DNA of 64,000 nt, from the NCBI RefSeq assembly GCF_001641265.1, contig NW_020167527.1:744001-808000 (forward strand), written 5' to 3'. The stretch is from Pseudogymnoascus destructans (lineage: Eukaryota; Ascomycota; Leotiomycetes; Thelebolales; Thelebolaceae). Both the position numbers and the translations under genes were made by a program. Under the pieces are notes generated by a model that made no database searches, had not been told where the DNA came from, and saw nothing but the letters and a program-made list of their open reading frames with translations. This document shows positions 52,695-63,060 of this stretch, one piece after another. Numbering within the stretch: position 1 is the first letter of the stretch; each line of letters begins with the position of its first letter.

Positions 52695-53059
52695 GTTGCA
52701 TGTTGAAGGACTCGCTGAGGAGCAGCAGAGTCCCGGGGACATGGACGTACTTATAGGATTCGAGATAAATGCCCAGGGGAAGGGAGCGAGTGTTATGACG
52801 GAACAAGAAGGCTGGCCAACTACAGGACAGGAAGGAGGGAGGTCGCATGAGACCGGCCCTGGTACCTGGAGGGGCAGCGGGGAATAGTAGTTCCGAAAGT
52901 ATCACGTGACGGACTCGCAGGATGATGAGAAGAGTCCTAAGAGTCCAGGACTCCGAGGACTCGAGTGAGTTCCCAGGAGTCCACTAGGCACGTGACGGAC
53001 TCGCAGGATGATGAGAAGAGTCCTAAGAGTCCAGGACTCCGAGGACTCGAGTGAGTTCC

Positions 53060-53995
53060 TGTAATGGTGGGTGCACCAGATATGAGAATCTAGCCACCCA
53101 AGGAAGGGATGAATTTACTAAGACAACACACTGTCTTAGGAAACAGAGCCAAAGGGTTGTAGCTTAGACTATTCCACAATGCAGCAATCAGGTGTGTGAT
53201 GTAGTGAAGTGGTTCAGACAAGTTGCAACAAATGTTGAGTCTGGGAACTCAGGGGTAAGTCAGAGGTTAACACCTCACTGACTTTTCAAAAACAGAGAAT
53301 AACAAGATCAATGCTTGGAAGCTTGGAAAAGACGTAGAAGTATGTGCTAGTCGATTTACTGTATTGCCTGCTTGCCCTTTCTTAAGGAAAGGGCAATCCT
53401 ATTTATGCCAAAGGAGTGTAGTTCTCTCATTTTCCATGACTTTCCATGACTAACCAGGCTTGGTAAATGTATTAGAAATCAAGTGCGACCCACAACTAGC
53501 TTGCTAATCATGTAGTGAACGTAAGAGAATCCCATAGAACCATCTCTTGGGTTCCTAGCCTATAGGAAGTGAAAAGGAGGTCCAAGGTCAGAGTACCTAT
53601 AGACAAATTATGTCATAACTTAACCAATCTTGTGGGTAACTAAGGAGCGATGACGTGTAATGAATCATAGAGGGTTGTAGAAGCTTCTAGAGCTATCGTT
53701 CATGTTCCTAGGCCTCTAGTTGGTAGAGATATGCCATGTGGTAGTATTGGCCCACCCCCTTAAGGAGGAGATTTTCTTAATAACTTGTTCAATGAGTGTC
53801 CAAATGATATGCCGTGATGTATGTAGCATAAACAGATGTAGTAGAAGAGTTTGCAGCAATCGTTGAGTAGTATTGCTTCTGTTGTTGGTGTGATAAGCCA
53901 AGATATGTATGGTGACTTGTAGGTTTGAGGAGGAGATTTCTAAGTTTGCTCTTGAGTTTGATAGCAAACTGAGTGCAACGAATGTCAGTATGACA
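53060..53995 (-). repeat. 3' LTR of family C copy 2
   Basis: 936 bp. It keeps the self-primer sequence (reads TTGCCTGCTT on the plus strand at about 53364-53373). Differs from the full right LTR at roughly 15 positions by eye. Confidence 0.92.
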
Positions 53996-54006
53996 TGATC
54001 CCCCTT

Positions 54007-57000
54007 TTAAGGACGTTTGTTGGCTGTCTGCTTGCCCTTTAGCCAGTTGGCTTTCTTAGAAAGAAATTCTAGAATGAGCTTAGATGCATTTTTTAGATTT
54101 CTCTTAGGCTCCCAAGTGTTGTCACTTGTAGGATACCCTTTCCACTTAACGAGGAAGTAGTCCTGACCTCTAAGTGTCTTTTTGTCAAGGATAGACTCTA
54201 CTTCATATTCTGGTTGATCCAAGATCAGAACAGGAGGTGGAGGAGACTGAAGTGGTCTTAAGGAACTTTCTTGTGCCTTAGACAAGAGAGATGCATGGAA
54301 GACATTATGGATAGTCCAAGTAGGTGGTAATGCAAGCTCGAAAGCATTCTTGCCAATAGTCCTTGTGATCTTAAAAGGTCCAAGTCTTTTAGTATCAAGT
54401 TTGTCTGAAGGTCTAGTAGTTGTGATATGTCTTCTAGACAAAAAGACTTGATCACCAACTTTGAATTGTGGTGCAACCACCCCCCTGTTAAAGGCCTGAG
54501 CCTGCTCGTCTTGTGCACGCTGTATTTGAACCTTGAGATAGTCCTGGAGGCCCTTAAGGTAGATGATTCTTTCAGTAGCAGAAGGGTTTTTGAAATTTTC
54601 AGGACAATTCAGTTCTGCCACTTCAAACCTAGGGTGATAACCATAGTTTGCATAGAAAGGTGTCTCTTTTGTGGTGTTAGAGACTGTGTTGTTGTAAGCA
54701 AATTCTGCAAGATGGAGAAGATCTGCCCAGTTGTCTTGAGCATAGTTTGTATAAATTCTTAGATATTGTTCAAGTACAGAGTTGACTCTCTCTGTCTGGC
54801 CATCTGTTTGAGGGTGATAAGCTGTAGAGAAGCGTTGTTCCATGTTTAAGAGTTTAGAGAACTCCTTAAAAAAGTTTGAAGTGAAAACTGCTCCCCTATC
54901 TGAGATCCAGTGTCCAGGAATTCCATGATATTTAAAGACCACCTTGAGGAATAGCCACGCAAGTTCAGAAGCTGTGATAGTCTCATTGCAAGGCTCAAAG
55001 TGTGCCATTTTTGTGAGCCTTTCTACCACCACAAGGATAGAGTCATAAGGGGTAGCACCCCCTTTTGGGATAGAAGGAGGCAACTTGACTATAAAGTCAA
55101 TGGATATGGAGTCCCATGGGCGTTCTGGTATAGGTAGAGGCTGCAAGAGGCCATAGGGCTTTTGCCGTGTAGGTTTGTTCAAGTTGCAAGTAGTGCAAGA
55201 AGATATATAGTCTTGAAGAGTAGTCCTTAGACTAGGCCAGTAGAACTTTCTTGTTAGAAGTTCATAAGTTTTTGCAAAGCCAAAGTGCCCTGCAGCTGGA
55301 GCATCATGGAACTGCTGTAGGAGGTGTAGCTGTAATCGTTTATCCCTTGGGACATAGATATAGCTCTTGAATAAGAGAAGTCCTTGCTGATTTTTTGAGA
55401 AATTTTGTAGTCCAACTTTCTCAAGAGAGGAGCCTTTCTTCTGGAGGTATTCCAAAGTTCTTTTGGCAAAGGGATCGTGGTTGTAAGCATCTTTGAATGC
55501 TTTAAGAAGTGTTGCTGATGGTGTATAGTCTTTAAAGGTCTCTGGTTTCTGAGAAGAGGTAATGGGCGCAACTTGGTCTTGAGGGGATAAGTTTCCCTCT
55601 AAGTCCTCTGTAGTACTAGGGTTGCTTAAAGATGCTGCTATAAGCTTTGCTGAGTCTAGCAGAGCCTTTGTATTGCTAGTTTTAGCAGAATCTTGGTAGT
55701 CATGTCTTCTTGAGAGGAGATCTGCTCTTTGATTCTTGGCCCCTGAGACATGTTTTATAACAAAGTCAAAACCTCCTAGTTGTTCAGACCACCTTGCTTG
55801 TCGTCTATTGAGCTGTTTAGTGGTTGTAAAGGTCAAGAGGTTTGAATGGTCACTGTAAATAGTGATAGGATAGTTTGCCCCTTCAAGGTAGCATCTCCAA
55901 TGCTTTAGAGAACATACTATGGCAAGCAGTTCCTTGTCTGTAATGGGATAGTTTTGTTCAGCTGCTGATAGCTTTCTTGAGTAAAATGCCACAGGCTGTA
56001 GCTCTTCTTGTTTGTCTTTTGGAGCTTGGTATAAGATTCCAGAAATAGCAAAATCTGAGGCATCTGTCTCAAGAGTGGCAGGTTTCAAGGGGTTAAAGTG
56101 TAGTAACATTTTCCCTTCTTTAAATTCTCCTTTAAGAGCATCGAAAGCATCTTGCTGTGTCTTATCCCAGTGATACAAAGTGTCCTTGTGAAGTAATTGA
56201 GTAAGGGGTAAAGCCAAGGATGTATATCTTGGTATAAACCTCCTGTAATAGTTGGCAAACCCAAGGAAAGACTGAACCTCTTTAATGCTGGAAGGAATAG
56301 GCCACGTTTGTACTGCTTTTGTCTTTTCAGGGTCCATTTGAATGCCTTCTGTTGAAATTCTATGTCCCAAGAAATCAACTTGAGACATATGGAAAAGACA
56401 TTTCTCAAGTTTGCAAAAGAGTTGTGCTTGAGATAGCTTCTCTAAGACTTGTCTAACATGTAGAACATGCTCTTGAGTGTCTAGAGAGTATATAAGAATG
56501 TCGTCTAAGTAGACAACAACAAAGATATCCAAGTAAGGTCTTAGAATATCATTCATGAGAGCTTGGAAAGAAGCAGGTGCATTGGCAAGCCCAAAAGGCA
56601 TTACCTGGTATTCAAAATGACCATAGCGTGTTCTGAATGCTGTCTTCCACTCATCACCTTCCTTGATGCGTATCAGGTTATAAGCTCCCCTGAGATCTAA
56701 CTTGGTAAAGATCCTTGCTGAAGAGAGCCTATCTATGAGCTCAGGGATAAGGGGTAAAGCATATCTGTTTTTAACAGTGACTGCATTGAGGCCCCTATAA
56801 TCAACACAGAGACGCAAGGAGCCATCTTTCTTCTTGACAAAGAGAATGGGAGCTCCTGCTGGTGAGGAAGAAGGTCTGATAAAGCCAGAACTAAGGTTCT
56901 CATCTAGGTATTCTCTGAGAGTTTTCAGCTCTAATTCAGATAGAGAGGAGATAGGGCCGTAGGGAGGCATTGAGCCTTCTGCGAGTGGTATCTCATGGTC

Positions 57001-58797
57001 ATAAGGCTGGTGCTTTGGCAGAATTGATGCCTTTGCCTTGTCAAAAAGATGTTGGTAGTCTTGGTATGCTAAAGGCAAAATGACCTCCTGAGATGATTTC
57101 TCCAAATCTGAAGTAGCTGCTATCTCCAGGACAGGTTGGAAAGGTTTAACCCATATCAGAGATGATATATCGTCCATTGTTTGGTCAAAATCCTTGATCT
57201 GGGACAAGTTTGAGTCTTGGACCTGAATAGGGGTAACTGAGGCTTGAAGGGTTTTTTCAGTATTGAGCTCAGGATTTGAGCTAAACCCAAGCGATAAATG
57301 CTTCCAATTGATAGTTGGATCATGCCTTTGAAGCCATGGAAGACCTAGGATAACTGGGTACTTCATTGGTATAACATCTAAAGAGATGGTGTCTGAAAAT
57401 GTTGATTTTCCTAGGGGAATCTCAAGTTTGAGTACTGGGGTGTTGCAGGTAATGGAACCTGAACTGATAGGAGTTCCATCAATGACTCGGAGCAACTCTG
57501 GAGTGCGTTTGGGAATTGTAGGTAACTGGTGTGTCAAGATGAGGTCTTGAGATATAAAGTTGCCTGTTGCCCCTGAGTCTATCATAGCCCTTGTAGACAA
57601 CACCTGTTGTTTGAAATGGAGTTGAATAGGGATTAACAGGTGTGTGAGACTCTGAGAAAGCACCATCGACACATCTTTGTTGTCTAGGGGAGAAGTTATA
57701 GTCTCAGTTGAAGTTGTGCCTGCTAGGGATTTTTCAAGTTTTTCAGGAATAGCAGTTGTGACTGTGTCTGAGGCTGCTATATGTTTTGAATCAGCACTCC
57801 CCCGTGCTGAATAGCACTCCTGAATTCTGTGTCCCCCTTTGCCACAGTATAAACAAAGGTTGTTGTCCATTCTGTGTTTTCTTTCTTGAGGGGTAAGTTT
57901 ACCCCTTTTCAGTTTTTGAGGGTATCCTGTAGGCTGAGGTGCTGGATTTGCTGTAGATCTCTTTATAGAGGCGTCTAAGTCCATAGGTTCAGGTGCTGAG
58001 TCCTTAGCAGTTGGTGTAGAGGTGTAATTGTTGAAATTTCTTGTTGGATGCCAGTCTTGGTTCTTCTCCTTTCTTCTTTCAAAAAGCCTATCATCAAGTC
58101 TGACAGCTTTCTCTATAAGCGTTTGAAGTGTTGTAGGGCGTTCTTCTTTGCTGAGTTCGTCCTTAATAGAGCTCTTGAGCCCTTGGTAGTAAGTGAAGAC
58201 TAAGGCTTCTTCATTCCAAGTCAATTGAGAAGTGATTCTCCTAAATTCTGTTGTATACTGAGCAGCAGAGGTCTTTTGACATAGCTTCTGTAGCTCTCTT
58301 TCTGCTGTAGAAGTTTCGTTGATGTCTCCAAAGGTCCTGGTAAGTTCCTCTTGAAACTGGTCATAAGAGGTAATCAAAGGTGTAGTGGTATTTTTGTTGC
58401 CACTAAGTCTTCTAAGATATGGCTCAAAGAAGTTGAATGCAGATCCACGGAGGTAGCTGGCAGCAAAATAGATCTTCTGAATGTCTGAGGTGAACTGATG
58501 AGGCCTGAGGGTGAAGTAGATGTCCAGTTGCATAAGGAATCCCTTCAACTTCCTCCTGTCTCCATGGTATAAATCTGGTGTTTGCACTTTAGGAAGTGCA
58601 CCTGGGGTACTCGAAATAGCCAGAGGAGCTGTGGGAAGCTCTGTATGATGTGTCTGAGTTGAAGATTGTGTTGCTGAAGTGTTGGCTTGAAAGGTGTTTT
58701 CCAAATTCTCAAGTTTGTTTGCTATAGTTTGTATAAAGGCAAACAGTTGTTGCATCTGCTGTTCAGCAGTAGTTGTAGGAGCTTGGTCGTCCTCCAT
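54007..58797 (-). CDS. gag-pol: Gag-Pol polyprotein of gypsy family C copy 2, intact
   Basis: Single 1,596-residue ORF. Order: Gag capsid region, CCHC knuckle CLYCGKGGHRIQEC (from residue 315), protease DSGATGNF (D407), RT with YLDDILIYS (D765, D766), RNase H (TDASDFAISG), integrase HHCC (HFGFAKTYELLTRKFYWP, CTTCNLNK) and DDE core, then a chromodomain (YEVESILDKK...YFLVKWKGY) near the C-terminus. Gag and Pol are fused in one frame, as in Tf1-like elements, so no recoding is needed. No stop or frameshift was found. It is the only complete retroelement ORF in the window. Base use is more AT-rich than in families A and B. Confidence 0.95.
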   Translation of the reverse strand: MEDDQAPTTTAEQQMQQLFAFIQTIANKLENLENTFQANTSATQSSTQTHHTELPTAPLAISSTPGALPKVQTPDLYHGDRRKLKGFLMQLDIYFTLRPHQFTSDIQKIYFAASYLRGSAFNFFEPYLRRLSGNKNTTTPLITSYDQFQEELTRTFGDINETSTAERELQKLCQKTSAAQYTTEFRRITSQLTWNEEALVFTYYQGLKSSIKDELSKEERPTTLQTLIEKAVRLDDRLFERRKEKNQDWHPTRNFNNYTSTPTAKDSAPEPMDLDASIKRSTANPAPQPTGYPQKLKRGKLTPQERKHRMDNNLCLYCGKGGHRIQECYSARGSADSKHIAASDTVTTAIPEKLEKSLAGTTSTETITSPLDNKDVSMVLSQSLTHLLIPIQLHFKQQVLSTRAMIDSGATGNFISQDLILTHQLPTIPKRTPELLRVIDGTPISSGSITCNTPVLKLEIPLGKSTFSDTISLDVIPMKYPVILGLPWLQRHDPTINWKHLSLGFSSNPELNTEKTLQASVTPIQVQDSNLSQIKDFDQTMDDISSLIWVKPFQPVLEIAATSDLEKSSQEVILPLAYQDYQHLFDKAKASILPKHQPYDHEIPLAEGSMPPYGPISSLSELELKTLREYLDENLSSGFIRPSSSPAGAPILFVKKKDGSLRLCVDYRGLNAVTVKNRYALPLIPELIDRLSSARIFTKLDLRGAYNLIRIKEGDEWKTAFRTRYGHFEYQVMPFGLANAPASFQALMNDILRPYLDIFVVVYLDDILIYSLDTQEHVLHVRQVLEKLSQAQLFCKLEKCLFHMSQVDFLGHRISTEGIQMDPEKTKAVQTWPIPSSIKEVQSFLGFANYYRRFIPRYTSLALPLTQLLHKDTLYHWDKTQQDAFDALKGEFKEGKMLLHFNPLKPATLETDASDFAISGILYQAPKDKQEELQPVAFYSRKLSAAEQNYPITDKELLAIVCSLKHWRCYLEGANYPITIYSDHSNLLTFTTTKQLNRRQARWSEQLGGFDFVIKHVSGAKNQRADLLSRRHDYQDSAKTSNTKALLDSAKLIAASLSNPSTTEDLEGNLSPQDQVAPITSSQKPETFKDYTPSATLLKAFKDAYNHDPFAKRTLEYLQKKGSSLEKVGLQNFSKNQQGLLLFKSYIYVPRDKRLQLHLLQQFHDAPAAGHFGFAKTYELLTRKFYWPSLRTTLQDYISSCTTCNLNKPTRQKPYGLLQPLPIPERPWDSISIDFIVKLPPSIPKGGATPYDSILVVVERLTKMAHFEPCNETITASELAWLFLKVVFKYHGIPGHWISDRGAVFTSNFFKEFSKLLNMEQRFSTAYHPQTDGQTERVNSVLEQYLRIYTNYAQDNWADLLHLAEFAYNNTVSNTTKETPFYANYGYHPRFEVAELNCPENFKNPSATERIIYLKGLQDYLKVQIQRAQDEQAQAFNRGVVAPQFKVGDQVFLSRRHITTTRPSDKLDTKRLGPFKITRTIGKNAFELALPPTWTIHNVFHASLLSKAQESSLRPLQSPPPPVLILDQPEYEVESILDKKTLRGQDYFLVKWKGYPTSDNTWEPKRNLKNASKLILEFLSKKANWLKGKQTANKRP

Positions 58798-58849
58798 TGT
58801 AGTATCGAAGTGCTGCTATAGAAATAGTTGAAGCTTGAAGCAGGCAAGG

Positions 58850-59044
58850 TGTAATGATGGGTGCACCAGATATGAGAATCTAGCCACCCAAGGAAGGGAT
58901 GAATTTACTAAGACAACACACTGTCTTAGGAAACAGAGCCAAAGGGTTGTAGCTTAGACTATTCCACAACGCAGCAATCAGGTGTGTGATGTAGTGAAGT
59001 GGTTCAGACAAGTTGCAACAAATGTTGAGTCTGGGAACTCAGGG
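58850..59044 (-). repeat. Partial family C LTR (195 bp)
   Basis: Outermost 195 bp of the LTR, directly followed by a complete LTR. The junction AACTCAGGG/TGTAATGG shares TTAC-type microhomology with the LTR end when read on the minus strand. Confidence 0.85.
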
Positions 59045-59980
59045 TGTAATGGTGGGTGCACCAGATGTGAGAATCTAGCCACCCAAGGAAGGGATGAATT
59101 TACTAAGACAACACACTGTCTTAGGAAACAGAGCCAAAGGGTTGTAGCTTAGACTATTCCACAACGCAGCAATCAGGTGTGTGATGTAGTGAAGTGGTTT
59201 AGACAAGTTGCAACAAATGTTGAGTCTGGGAACTCAGGGGTAAGTCAGAGGTTAACACCTCACTGACTTTTCAGAAACAAGGAGTAACAAGATGAATGCT
59301 TGGAAGCTTGTAAAAGACGTGGAAGTATGTGATAGTCGATTTACTGTATTGTATGCTTGCCCTTTCTTAAGGAAAGGGCAATCCTATTTATGCCAAAGGA
59401 GTGTAGTTCTCTCATTTTCCATGACTTTCCATGACTAACCAGGCTTGGTAAATGTATTAGAAATCAAGTGCGACCCACAACTAGCTTGCTAATCATGTAG
59501 TGAACGTAAGAGAATCCCATAGAACCATCTCTTGGGTTCCTAGCCTATAGGAAGTGAAAAGGAGGTCCAAGGTCAGAGTACCTATAGACAAATTATGTCA
59601 TAACTTAACCAATCTTGTGGGTAACTAAGGAGCGATGACGTGTAATGAATCATAGAGGGTTGTAGAAGCTTCTAGAGCTATCGTTCATGTTCCTAGGCCT
59701 CTGGTTGGTAGAGATATGCCATGTGGTAGTATTGGCCCACCCCCTTAAGGAGGAGATTTTCTTAATAACTTGTTCAATGAGTGTCCAAATGATATGCCGT
59801 GATGTATGTAGCATAAACAGATGTAGTAGAAGAGTTTGCAGCAATCGTTGAGTAGTATTGCTTCTGTTGTTGGTGTGATAAGCCAAGATATGTATGGTGA
59901 CTTGTAGGTTTGAGGAGGAGATTTCTAAGTTTGCTCTTGAGTTTGATAGCAAACTGAGTGCAACGAATGTCAGTATGACA
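59045..59980 (-). repeat. Full right (5') LTR of family C copy 2
   Basis: 936 bp. Its self-primer reads AAGCATACAA on the minus strand instead of AAGCAGGCAA, so it mismatches the PBS of its own element at two positions. Confidence 0.9.
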
Positions 59981-60191
59981 GTTCCCAGGAGTCCACTAGG
60001 CACGACGCCACTATATAAGTAGATAGGATTTCCTTAGATAGGAGCTTCGTGCTCAACTCAATGCAGTATTTGTTATATACTAGTAACGTGTTACTTGAAG
60101 CCTTTGTGTCTGATCCCCTGCCTCCTCTGATAAGTCAACCTTTACGCAAGAGAACCTCTGTGTCTTCTATCGTTTAGAAGTCAGCGTTACA

Positions 60192-60588
60192 CTTTACTTA
60201 TGCCGTCGCCCCTAAGCTACTCTACCGTACGAAACTACACTAATATGACTACGTTTCACTAAATGTAGTTGCCTGATTCTGCCTGATTCCTAGGGCCAGA
60301 ATCACAGCCGTGTCTCGCACTAGCCCTCGTCCACTTCCAGCCTCATCCGCATCATGAAGCGGTCAGCCTTTTCTTCAACAACATCAGCTTATACACACCG
60401 GCTGCCTCGATTTGGTTGAGTTCGTGACTTATCTGGGAAGATGCTCCACCGAATCAGTTGCAGTGTGACTGGGTTTTGTGATTTTTCTCCGAAAAGGCTG
60501 CGTGTAATTAGCAGGAACAGCCTTTCAACGTACTTATTACTCCTCCTCCGCCCAGTTTTCAAGAGTAGTCGCAATTACTTTCTGCGCC
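60192..60588. other. Upstream region of the BCS1-like gene
   Basis: Presumed promoter and 5' leader. No gene or repeat was recognised. The family A LTR ends 397 bp before the start codon. Confidence 0.5.
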
Positions 60589-62064
60589 ATGGCACAGATA
60601 AACGCAACCCAACTGCTCGAGATGCTCGCATTCCCTTGGCACCCATTTCAGGCTCTGTTCCTTGATAAACTTGGACGTGATATGAATGCCATTATGGGAC
60701 TCTTCTTCCTGTTCATTGTATCTGGATACTATGGGCGGGTTTTCAACTTCATCGAGAAGCACTTTTGGTCTTCTGTCTCGGTCGACCAGGGTGACGATTT
60801 GTATGATCAAGTCATGTCGTGGATCTCAGAGCAAAAGCCAGAGAAACACTCGAAGACACTGTCAGTTAGGACGGTTTTGGGAAAAGACTGGAATCTAGAC
60901 ATTGGGCCAGAAGAGGAACATCGGCATTTACGCATGCCAGCTATTCAAGTCACCCCAGCTATTGGAAGCACCTTCTATCTCCGTCACAAAGGTCACCGCA
61001 TCTCTTTTAGACGCGATACTATCGCAGGCAAGGGGGATGGAATGAAAGCTGCTGCTGAAAAAGAAGTCATCACGCTCCGATGCTTCAGTACGTCTCCTCA
61101 GCCATGCAGAGATCTAATTGACCACATTCGACTTGTTCACTACACTCAGTGTGCTACTATGACCACGACCACGATTCGCAAGCCATCGGAGTTTTACAAT
61201 CGACGTCTTTCGACCTGGACCAATTCTGGACAGAAGGAGTGCATTATAAAGGACATGGAAGACTATTTGAATAGTTCGGATATGTATACAGCTTCAGGGG
61301 TGCCATACCGCCGTGGTTATTTGTTCCATGGCCCTCCTGGAACGGGCAAAACATCCTTCGCAAGTGCATTAGCAGGCCATCTCAAAGCTGATATCCATAA
61401 GGTCAATTTGAACAGCTCCGAGGTAGATGATGAACTGCTTATAGACCTGGTGGCAAATCTGCGAAAAGGCTCCATCTTATTGATAGAGGATATCGATTCA
61501 GCTGGCCTCACTCGCGACGACACGCCCGACAGCAATGACAATTTCAAGTCCAGAATCACTCTTGCGGGGTTTCTGAACGCCATCGATGGTATTGCATCAT
61601 CCCAAGGGCATATCCTTATTATGACCACCAACTGTCGCTCCAAACTAGATGACGCAATTCTGAGACCCGGCCGCGTGGACATAGAGGAATACTTTGGCAA
61701 TGCCAGTAAGGATACTGCTAAAAACATGTTCATTCGCATGTGCTCGTCGCTCACTGCCAAAACGCCTGCCAATACGCTGCACCCTGCCAAATCGATAGAG
61801 GAGGTGAGAGATCTCGCAATGAAATTCGCGGAACATATCGATGATAAGAAATTTAGCCCTGCTCAGATTCAAGGATTTCTCTTACAGAGACGTGACCCTG
61901 AGAAGGCTTGCGCAGATATTTCAGACTGGGTGAAAGCAGAGAACGCCAAGTTAGAGAATATGGTGGGAGAACCATCGGCTGAGGGGCTATCGGACAATCA
62001 AATCCAGGTTAGCCGCAGGTTTGGTATGGCAACCTCAGGAGGGCTCTTCTCGTGGGGTACGTAG
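60589..62064 (+). CDS. BCS1-like AAA ATPase
   Basis: 491 residues, single exon, intact. An N-terminal transmembrane helix (about residues 30-52, NAIMGLFFLFIVSGYYG) is followed by the BCS1-specific domain and an AAA domain with Walker A GPPGTGKT (from G248), Walker B LLIEDID (E300, D301), sensor 1 TTN and RPGRVDIEEYF. Bcs1 of yeast is a mitochondrial inner-membrane translocase for the Rieske protein. Filamentous fungi carry many divergent paralogues with the same layout, and this one is likely such an accessory paralogue (long low-similarity ends, location in a repeat-rich block). Substrate unknown. Confidence 0.88.
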   Translation: MAQINATQLLEMLAFPWHPFQALFLDKLGRDMNAIMGLFFLFIVSGYYGRVFNFIEKHFWSSVSVDQGDDLYDQVMSWISEQKPEKHSKTLSVRTVLGKDWNLDIGPEEEHRHLRMPAIQVTPAIGSTFYLRHKGHRISFRRDTIAGKGDGMKAAAEKEVITLRCFSTSPQPCRDLIDHIRLVHYTQCATMTTTTIRKPSEFYNRRLSTWTNSGQKECIIKDMEDYLNSSDMYTASGVPYRRGYLFHGPPGTGKTSFASALAGHLKADIHKVNLNSSEVDDELLIDLVANLRKGSILLIEDIDSAGLTRDDTPDSNDNFKSRITLAGFLNAIDGIASSQGHILIMTTNCRSKLDDAILRPGRVDIEEYFGNASKDTAKNMFIRMCSSLTAKTPANTLHPAKSIEEVRDLAMKFAEHIDDKKFSPAQIQGFLLQRRDPEKACADISDWVKAENAKLENMVGEPSAEGLSDNQIQVSRRFGMATSGGLFSWGT

Positions 62065-62769
62065 AAATAGTTTACGAATTTGAGACAGCCGCGAGAACAT
62101 TCTTCACATCTGTAGCAATCATGTAGTAACATCCGTAACGTCTGTCCCTGGGTGCCGAAAAAACCACCGTCCCAAAAAAAATGATAGGTACTTTGACTTT
62201 GGGCATCTCAAGTTCTACACACTCATCAATATCTCTTACATTACTACATAAATCGTATTCTATAGCTACTCCTGAACACCCAGACTGCTCTTTTTAAGAA
62301 AATTATGTTTGCGTTGTCACTATTACACCTGATTTGTAGAGGGCATGCTTTTATTGCGAAATAGAGTTCCCCACCATTGCTCCACCACTAAACTCTTACT
62401 ATTCCCAAAACATATAAAGGGATTGCACCTGAGCTCTTGAACCCTCACAGCCAAGCAGGAGATCGTCATCAGCCATGTGGTGCCAGTGCGGGGCACATTC
62501 ATGCATTGTTGCCATGGAAATGATTACCTCAAGTCAAAGGACCAGTGGTTTCCAGTTACTGTAAAGTGACCCCCACGTCTTACAGTACAATGTGAACTCG
62601 CTTATGTCGTTATGTGGCAAGGCAGCGTGGCTGTGTTTTTACTCACGTGAGTGGCCTCAGGCATGATAAGGAACAACTAGGCAGCAGCGTTCGAATGCGT
62701 ACTCCGTACTGAATTTCGTTTCTTGCTATCGCTTACGACTTTTGACAAGTGTCTGGATTATTTTGTCAT
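62065..62769. other. Spacer without recognised gene
   Basis: 3' flank of the BCS1-like gene and AT-rich sequence. No supported ORF or repeat. Confidence 0.4.
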
Positions 62770-63060
62770 CCGCCTTCGGATCCAACTCATTCTGTCGGAA
62801 AATGTCTACAACATGGACGAGACGGGAGTTATATTATGCATGCATAGCTCCGTTGAAGTCCTTGTTAGTAAGACGATCCGCAAGGCTATAGAGGCGTAGG
62901 CGTCAGCGAACGATGGTGACTGCCATCGAGTGCATAAGTGGGAATGGTAGGTCTTTGTTACCATTGATTATTGGCCAGCCACTACCCATCGAAGCAACTG
63001 GACCACGTTCCCTACCCCTGGATGACACTATGTATTGTCCGAGTCTGGGTACAACGACTC
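62770..63060 (+). pseudogene. Relic of a pogo/Fot-type DDE transposase
   Basis: A stretch reading ENVYNMDETGVI (first catalytic Asp), VTAIECISGNGR, then WPATTHRSNWTTFPTPG and SESGYNDS, spread over three frames with stops (TAG, TGA). These blocks occur in this order in fungal pogo-like transposases. Both ends are missing, and the second and third catalytic positions are absent. At 63060/63061 it abuts the ankyrin gene, which reads into it from the other strand. Confidence 0.7.

Larger units (their letters stand above)
53060..59980 (-). mobile_element. Ty3/gypsy chromovirus, family C copy 2
   Basis: 6,921 bp, minus strand, inserted in the 3' LTR of family A copy 2 with perfect target duplication GTTCC (53055-53059, 59981-59985). 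Left (3') LTR 53060-53995; right end made of a 195-bp partial LTR (58850-59044) plus a full LTR (59045-59980). Gag-pol is one intact ORF of 1,596 codons. There is no room between pol and the 3' LTR for an antisense gene. It is coding-competent, but its 5' end is abnormal. Confidence 0.95.
46207..60191 (+). mobile_element. Ty3/gypsy chromovirus, family A copy 2 (with nested family C element)
   Basis: 5' LTR 46207-46681, gag, pol, antisense gene, polypurine tract (about 52775-52790), and a 3' LTR split into 52791-53059 and 59986-60191 by family C copy 2. Left flank GGAGG, right flank CTTTA: no matching duplication. The left LTR equals the left LTR of copy 1 by eye. It is defective through a 62-bp duplication at the gag-pol junction, an in-frame TGA and a 2-bp deletion in pol. 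Confidence 0.92.

Noticed and set aside
5600..60191. RIP as the cause of all stops
   Set aside because: Some stops fit CpA to TpA change (TGG to TAG), but others do not (TGG to TGA before A), and long ORFs remain open. A quantitative RIP index would be needed.
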